The notes beneath the pieces are model-generated. The model did no database searches. It saw only the letters and a program-made list of their open reading frames with translations, and was not told the origin of the DNA. DNA of 64,000 nt. It comes from Laetiporus sulphureus 93-53. Its lineage: Eukaryota > Basidiomycota > Agaricomycetes > Polyporales > Laetiporaceae. A program made the position numbers and the translations under genes. This document shows, one piece after another, positions 57,731 to 64,000 of the stretch; positions within the stretch are counted from its first letter, which is position 1, and every line of letters begins with the position of its first letter. The DNA is taken from positions 269,811 to 333,810 of the forward strand of contig NW_024468541.1 in NCBI RefSeq assembly GCF_001632365.1, written 5' to 3'.

Positions 57731-57927
57731 CATTCAAAATTGAGCGCAACGATCTGGAATTTCAACCACCCTGACCACACAGAAAAAAAGCGACAGGCAC
57801 ACGGCCTGAGTTTCGCATCGCGATAGAGTCACGTAAAAAGGCAATATACCGTATAACATCGGTCGACCACCCGTGCACGTCCGGAGCTCCCAGACCTCCC
57901 CCACCTAATCCATACAACATCTCCCGC

Positions 57928-58503
57928 TCATGCGATCAGTGTGGATGCAGTTGCCGAGTCGTACTTGAACGTTGGAGGAATCTGCTGCTTCTTCTTGTAG
58001 TAGCGAGCAAGACGGTGGATACGCGACTCGATCAAAATGAGGCGGAACTTCGAGTCCTTGTCCTTGCGGTTAGTCTCGAGGTGCTTGCGGACGGCAACCG
58101 CCTTTTTGATGAGGTGCCAGAGATCCTCAGGGATCTGTGGTGCCAGACCTGGTATGTGCAACTCTCATGTGAGAACGACATTGTCAGTGACACGTCCACT
58201 GCACGCACCGTGCGACTTGAGGATACGCAGGATCTTGTTGCCCGTCACGAATCGCACCTGGGGGATGCCGTGCGAGTCACGAAGAACAACACCGACCTGC
58301 GAGGGGGTGAGACCCTTGCGAGCGAGCTTGATGATGTGCTCGACGACATCATCAGGGGTGGTCTTCAGCCAGGAAGGGGGAGAGCGGCGGTAAGGGAGGG
58401 CGGAGGACGCTGGGTGCGACATATGCAACTTAGAATGAACGGCCTATATGCTGCTGAAACGCGACTCACAAATGCCCTTTCCCGGAGCGTGCATACGACC
58501 CAT
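57928..58503 (-). CDS. RPS13: 40S ribosomal protein S13 (uS15)
   Basis: Three exons (58470-58503, 58209-58409, 57928-58148) give 151 aa, the standard length for eukaryotic uS15. The sequence starts [11 protein letters not shown], continues [19 protein letters not shown] and [20 protein letters not shown], and ends with the rRNA-binding helices [16 protein letters not shown]. All features are conserved. The first exon is short (34 nt), as is common for ribosomal protein genes. It shares an upstream region with RPS6 on the other strand. Confidence 0.97.
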
Positions 58504-58867
58504 GGCGGTTCTGCCGGCAGATTTTAGAACGTTCTCTGCTAGGGTAAGCTCAACACTCACAGATATTGTGGGGGTTAAAGTCTTGAGGCCTGGTCGTCGT
58601 CGGTGCCGTTGAGCTCTTGCGAAGGTGGCGCACGTGCCAAATGCGGATGTGGCTGAGGGGGGACTGTACAGCTGCAAACCTTGTTGCCACCCGCCACCGA
58701 GCCCGGGTTCGGGTCATCTGCAGCTGGGCACTGAAGCACTCCCGACACCGCGCGCAAGATTCTCGCCGTCATTGCCGTCGACGGAAACAAGGCCCATCTC
58801 GTCTGAACGTGCGTCTCTTGTGTTCCGCTTCCCCAGCTCTGTCTGAACATCTTGCTCCTCGTTTAGC
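58504..58867. promoter_or_regulatory. shared divergent promoter of RPS13 and RPS6
   Basis: Only 364 bp separates the two start codons, so one region must drive both ribosomal protein genes. No TATA box is obvious. A pyrimidine-rich tract (58,800-58,865) precedes RPS6. Confidence 0.6.
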
Positions 58868-59863
58868 ATGAAACTTAACATCGCCAGTGAGTACGAGCAC
58901 GGTGTAGACGCGATGGGGTGACCTCTGATGCTCTCTCGACCCGCAGACCCCGCGACCGGGGAGCAAAAGACCATTGATTTTGACGAGGAGAGGAAATAGT
59001 ACGCAAATGCGTTCTGATCCTCAGCTGCTTACTGACCTCCGTCCAGCCGCATCTTCTACGAGAAGAAGATTTCCCAAGAAGTCCCCGGTGACATCCTTGG
59101 CGACGAGTGGAAGGGTTACGTCTTCCGTATCACTGGCGGCAACGATAAGCAGGGCTTCCCGATGAAGCAGGGTGTCCTCGTCCCCCACCGTGTCCGCCTC
59201 CTTCTGTCCGATGGCCACTCGTGCTACCGCCCCCGCCGCACTGGTGAGCGCAAGCGCAAGTCTGTGCGCGGTTGCATCGTCGGCCCCGACATTGCCGTTC
59301 TCTCCCTCGTCATCATCAAGCAGGGCGAGAACGAGATCCCCGGTCTCACAGACTCCGTGCTCCCGAAGCGTCTTGGTCCCAAGCGTGCGACCAAGATTCG
59401 CAAATTCTTCAACCTGTCGAAGGAGGATGATGTGAGGAAGTACGTCGTCAGGCGAGAGGTGAAGAGCCAGAAGAAGGAGAATGCGAGACCTTACACCAAG
59501 GCGTCAGTAGTCTAGCACACCTGCAGCCTTGTTCATTCTCATTGACTTTGCTTCAGTCCCAAGATTCAGCGACTGGTCACGCCCATCCGTCTCCAGCGCC
59601 GCCGTCATCTCCGTTCGCTCCAGCGCCGCCGCATCGAGCGCCAGAAAGAGCAGAAGACAGAATACGAGTGCGTACAGAAAACATTTGGCGGCGCGCTGCA
59701 TATTGATTCATTCCCTGCAGCGTTCTCATGCAGAAGCGCATTGCCGAGAAGAAGGAGAAGGCAGCTGCCGCCAAGGCATCACACAAGAAGTACGCTGCTT
59801 GTTCCTGTATTCTACGACCATCGCTAACGTCTCATTCGTTCTAGGGCTGCCGCCACTGCTTAA
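58868..59863 (+). CDS. RPS6: 40S ribosomal protein S6 (eS6)
   Basis: Six exons (58868-58886, 58947-58998, 59047-59502, 59557-59667, 59721-59789, 59845-59863) give 241 aa. It begins [20 protein letters not shown] and contains [40 protein letters not shown] and a basic C-terminal helix with [20 protein letters not shown]. The extreme C terminus lacks the phosphoserine cluster RRxSxxSS of animals and yeast; it ends KKAAATA after [17 protein letters not shown]. Exon joins are all GT-AG, though one donor is GTCAGT. Confidence 0.97.
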
Positions 59864-60213
59864 AATCCTGGTCGCAGGGTGTATCTACTGTTATGCGGCT
59901 CATTCCTCTCTGGTCTGCCCTTCGTCATGTTCTGGTTATGCTTTCTCGCTCGCAATGCATCCATATGACTTATGGTGAACGACTATAGAGAAACGCATCG
60001 AATTTCGCAGCGGGTTCGAGACGTGCCTCTAGCTGCTCCTCGACGGGATGAGACCAGTTCGTGTACTGTGTTGCTTCGTGCAACGTTTACCTGCAGGCCT
60101 CACATTGTCTTGTATCATTCTGCTTCTATTCTACATGATTTCCATGCAGTCTCTAGATCTCTGGAGGTATCATATGCTGCGGGATGGTATCAATGATGTC
60201 GGTATCTCGAAAC
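59864..60213. other. intergenic, convergent gene ends
   Basis: 3' regions of RPS6 and the phosphatase gene; nothing else seen. Confidence 0.6.
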
Positions 60214-61524
60214 TCAGGCCTTGCCTAGCGCCAGCGCCTCCTTCACAGTCATCTTGCCTTCCACGACTTTTCTGACCACCAATGACGCATGAGCGAAGTT
60301 CTCAAAGAGGATATGCGGAATGCCTTCTCGTAGGCAGTACGCGTGAAGATCGTTCTCGCCGTCTTCCTTTTGCTTGACAAAAAGCACGTCTGCGTAACGT
60401 GCAGCGGACATGTCTGAACAGGAAATGGGTACGATTAGTGAACATGCCATGAAGTGCAGAGCAGATTGACTCGCCTGAAACGCCGTCGCCGAAGAAGAAA
60501 ATGGTCGGCGGGTCTGGCAGTTTTCGATACGGTAGGATCGCCTGACTCTTGTCATGACCGTAGCCACTGTGATGCGCGACAATGAACAACCTGGCATCAT
60601 GCGCTGCTCATCGATGAAAGACTTGCCTGGAAGGGTGGCGGTACTGGATCTCCCACTTCCCGTCTGGGTGGATGATCACGTCGTTGGAGATGATTTCGAT
60701 CTTCCTCGCATCTTCCTCGCCGATTAAGCTGGATAACACGGCACGGATCAGAGGCGCCATGCCACTGCAATGCGGTCACTTCACGTCTTCATCTCGCAAC
60801 GGGGGCTGTGACTCTGACCGCTCACCTGGAAATGATGACGACGGGGATGTCAGCCTCCTCGCAGTATTGATAGAACTCCTTAAAGCCGGGATCGAGCTTG
60901 ATATCTGATTTAGCGCATGGATCTCGTCAGTGTGAAGAAGCCGAGCTTGCGAAAGTGCTGACTTTGTTTCAGCTGCTCCTTGCAGTACTCAAAGGAGTGA
61001 CCTTTCGCGGAGACGCTCTCGAGCATCTCGCGGAATGAATCCCTGGACATTCAAGGACGCATGAGCTCTCAAGCCGCCTTAGGGCTGGAAGGGTAACGCA
61101 CCTGAACGTAATCTTCCCAGAGAGCGTGTCAAGGTTCAGCTCCCTCCGCTTCTCTCTGCCGAAGCCGAGCTCATCGGTCATATCTGCGAATAATATGAGC
61201 ATCTAGTCTCAAACGCGTGACTCGTCGGAAAGTACGGTGTGAACAACACCGACGGCCAAGCAAGTTACAGGCAAACGTACAGTCGTTCGAATCGCGCGTC
61301 GTGATCGTGCCATCCCTGTGTATTTCATTCAGCCAAAATGCCCATCAGACTGCGATGGACACGATGGACGCGTCCTTTTCCATCGCGTCCACCGCATGCA
61401 GAAATGCCGGCAGGCATTCATATGAAGACGAACCGACCAACCAGTCGGAGAGCACAACAAATTTCTTGTCCGTGTGGATGGGTGGGTAGGGCAGGGTACT
61501 TTCGGGAGCTGGCTCACTGGACAT
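60214..61524 (-). CDS. HAD-superfamily phosphatase (YNL010W-like)
   Basis: Eight exons (5' to 3'): 61442-61524, 61281-61315, 61102-61183, 60963-61042, 60826-60904, 60627-60764, 60475-60566 and 60214-60413, giving 262 aa. HAD motif I is SDWDGTITTRDSND (the two catalytic aspartates are split from the start by an intron), motif II is VVIISSGM, and motif IV is FFGDGVSDMSAARYAD. The block NDYMTDELGFGREKRREL is typical of the fungal PHOSPHO2/pyrimidine-nucleotidase-like branch that includes yeast Ynl010w; the natural substrate is not established. Two of its introns start with GC (60567-60626 and 60414-60474), and both keep conserved motifs in frame. Probably cytosolic. Confidence 0.87.
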
Positions 61525-62655
61525 GCTGGAGGGTGTGTGAGCTGGTGGTGGTTGCTGATGAACGACAAGATCGATGCGCACAGGCGTTCCGAGGTTGGGA
61601 GTTGTGCCGAATATCGGGTCACGTGCAAGATACTTTTGAGCCGAAGATTGTGCTCCGAGCAGCTTCGCATGAGCCTGCGATGACCTTCAAGTCCTCCTCG
61701 CATTCTGTGGTCGCCAATAGCATGCGCGTGCGCAAATGTGTCCCAAAATTTTCGATGTAAGTTACGTCGTCGAGCAAAGGGCCTTCCGACACCGCTGCCG
61801 CCCACTGGCATCCCGGGAGCGGCAGCGAAACCATACGCATGCAACTTCTTTCGGAACTTCATCCTTGCCAAAGGAAGCTGTGGTCTGCCATGCCACTCGC
61901 GGTGAGCGATGAAGGGTACGCCGATTCAGACTGCTACTAGCAACCTTCATGTGATCGCCAAATATTTAGCACGAAGTAGTCGAAGTAACAGTATACAACT
62001 GACCATGTTCGGTTCTTTACGCGTCTTCAGGAGTGACACCGTCTGAATGGAACAGTCTTTCTCACAAAGTGCAGGTATAGGGGGCAGGGCAGGATGATGT
62101 CTGATGGAGGGTTCCGAATCGACATCGTGTGGCAATGCCAACCCCCGAATATGCGAAGGCGTCAGCAAACGACCGTAATCACTTTGCTTCTGGACCTCAT
62201 AGGACCCAGCGAGGGGACGCTGGCTGATGCTGGACCGCAAATATCCGAAACGCCTTCACAATCTGCACGGCACAAGTACAAGGGGAAGACAAATTCGGAA
62301 GGGGCTCTTCATCCACTGTTCCTCAAATATACTCTGCAGTGACGGCAGTGTCATCTAGGGCGGCATGCAAATGGTTATACCAATGTTGTAATGTCGGGGG
62401 CATCAACCTCAAGCTGTTTCAGACCTCGATCCAGGTTGCGTGACACCGTCGCCAGCGGTTTCGTGGTAACTAGACTGGTTTTCGGTCGCATGCCATCAGT
62501 CTGCCTCCGCTACTTCTGTTCAAGCAAGTTCCAGGTTTCTCCTATCTGCTGTACATAAATGCCACGTCGACGGGGCCGTTGCTGCAGCATCGCCTACCAG
62601 CGCCCCCCCCCCTTCGTCCTGAGCTTTAATATTCTGCCTCATCCGCCACCGGGCT
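61525..62655. other. divergent intergenic region
   Basis: Head-to-head interval between the phosphatase and methyltransferase genes. Several minus-strand frames (61,620-62,240) are open but do not splice into anything I recognise. A pure C tract of ten bases lies near 62,605. Confidence 0.5.
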
Positions 62656-63431
62656 ATGTCTCTCGTTAAGCTTCCTTTCCTCTTCGCGGGTACATTGGCT
62701 ACCTACACATGTTTGACACCACCACATCCCGCTGTGCCGCACAGTGAGCGGCCCAAGGACGTCGTGCTCGCCGAACGCATATTCTCGGCCATCGCGAGAG
62801 TCTACACTGGGGGCTTGAAGGTATATAGCACCTGATACATCGCGCTTTGGAGTATACTGACATTTCCAACTAGCTCCTCATCTGCTCTGGCAGCGTCATC
62901 GAAATGGTCGTGATTATCGCCAACAAGTTTTCCTCGCACCCCATCGCCCAACAGATCCTACACAACGCCGTCCCAGGATCAATATCCCTCGTCAACCGCA
63001 TCGGCCTCTCTCCCATGTTCTTGGCGGGCTGCGGCTGCGGGGTCGTCGGCGGGTTCATCCGCTACCAATGCTACCGAACCCTGGGCCGCCTCTTCACATA
63101 CGAGATCTCCATCCGCGACAACCACCAACTGATCACCACCGGCCCATACGCGTGGGTGCGCCACCCGAGCTACAGCGGCGGTTTCATATGCTGCGTCGGG
63201 ATGGGCCTCTGCTACGCAAGCCAGGGCTCGTACCTGAAGGAGTGCGGGATCCTGGACACCACTGCGGGAAAGGTTGCCTCAGTGCTGTACGCCGCGATGA
63301 TCTTCTATGGCACGGCGAGCCTGGTGGTGCGGGCGCCGCAGGAGGATGCGATGTTGCGGAAGGAGTTCGGCGCAGAGTGGGATGAGTGGGCGAAGAAGGT
63401 GCCTTACCGGATGATACCCTACGTATACTGA
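62656..63431 (+). CDS. isoprenylcysteine carboxyl methyltransferase-like membrane protein
   Basis: Two exons (62656-62820, 62874-63431) give 240 aa. The C-terminal ICMT/PEMT core is clear: ISIRDNHQLITTGPYAWVRH then PSYSGGFICCVGMGLC, with the SAM-contacting GPYxxVRHPxY pattern, and the closing region EDAMLRKEFGAEWDEWAKKV. Four or more hydrophobic segments are visible (LPFLFAGTLATY, VIEMVVIIANKF, MFLAGCGCGVVGGFI, GKVASVLYAAMIFYGTASLV). True Ste14 acts in the ER on prenylated CaaX proteins; basidiomycetes often have several ICMT-like paralogues, so the substrate is not certain. The cytosolic loop before the last helix is family-typical. Confidence 0.87.
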
Positions 63432-64000
63432 TTCATCGGCTAGTCTTTATGCACTCTTAGCATACCCTCGTTATTTAAAGCTAATATTGTAATCTAGTAG
63501 TATGGTGGTGGAATCTGGACAGTGTTAGAGTAGGTTACCCATGGGTTGCTGTACCGTGGTCCATCGGTCTTTCGCTTGATTCTGGTGAGTGAAATGTCCT
63601 TTGCGAACTCTAACTCTTTCATCACAAAAGCGGCCGGCAGTTCGATGGTCTGACATCATATTTGATTTACCAACCCAGTGCCCATGCTGTAGCGGAAAGC
63701 TTAACCCGTTTTGTGCGCAGGCAGCCTGATGCAACCATCCGTGAGAGCCTTCGTAAGCGCATATACTGACCCTTTGGTTCTCGTCACAGGACTAACATAA
63801 CGCCTGCTCTCCTCGCAGGTTTTGGACTCGCCGCAATCAGCGGGCTGATCCGCTCGCAGAGCTAATGCGCGCGCTCGGCAACATCTTCAAGTACACACTG
63901 CAGACATGAAGCGATTTGTGCATGTGGCAAATGCTTAGCAAATGTCGACAGGTTTTTTGCCTTTGTGATCTTAATTTGCTACGGTTCCTTCCCACATTCC
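63432..64000. other. 3' region and possible end of an unidentified spliced gene
   Basis: Plus-strand signals look intron-like: donor GTGAGT near 63,585 with acceptor TGCGCAG near 63,720, and donor GTAAGC near 63,752 with CTAAC branch and CTCGCAG near 63,820. The last acceptor opens short frames that stop near 63,865 or 63,909. No recognisable protein results, so I list it only as a possibility. Confidence 0.3.

Noticed and set aside
61329..62240. Open minus-strand frames upstream of the phosphatase gene
   Set aside because: They start at non-ATG codons, do not splice into a consistent protein and resemble no family; the start of the phosphatase is downstream.

Overview
This window is nuclear DNA of a filamentous basidiomycete, most likely an agaricomycete. 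Genes are dense and cut by many 50-70 bp introns with GT-AG (sometimes GC-AG) borders and CTNAY branch points. Several proteins belong to families common in mushroom-forming fungi, such as DUF6593. There are no bacterial operons, no rRNA, and I saw no convincing tRNA or CRISPR array. I assembled the gene models by eye from splice signals; nearly all sum to an intact reading frame, and I give exon coordinates so they can be checked.

Left part (0.7-30 kb), mostly core genes: a small four-helix membrane protein (+), a YRA1/ALY mRNA-export adaptor (-), an MFS transporter (+), a PFK-2/FBPase-2-like enzyme lacking the phosphatase histidine (+), an NCS1 nucleobase permease (-), GID9/MAEA of the GID/CTLH ubiquitin ligase (-), a DUF6593 protein (+), a stand-alone Nup96 (-), an NmrA-like reductase (+), RPA3 (-), a DUF3455 secreted protein (-), the GPI de-N-acetylase GPI12 (+) and a DUF1770 protein (+). 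Three or four sit in sugar metabolism and its control (MFS, PFK-2, GID9), but they are separately transcribed.

Middle and right accessory part (30-57 kb): two copies of a Gly/His-rich, N-glycosylation-site-rich surface-type protein (30.7 kb and 51.8 kb) and two copies of a trypsin-like protease gene (34.9 kb and 55.6 kb, each broken by different lesions). These are accompanied by three copies of a roughly 0.5-0.7 kb sequence that normally follows the protease gene. One of the three is split by a 2.4 kb insertion with a Helitron-type helicase remnant and unusual hairpin ends. A 237 bp fold-back element and a decayed, intron-containing fragment of carbamoyl-phosphate synthase lie nearby. Between the two duplicated zones are ordinary genes: arginyl-tRNA synthetase, inositol oxygenase and an HMG-box transcription factor, with long tracts in which I see no gene.

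Right end (57.9-64 kb): divergent ribosomal protein genes RPS13 and RPS6 sharing a 364 bp promoter, a HAD-type phosphatase (-), and an isoprenylcysteine methyltransferase-like membrane protein (+).
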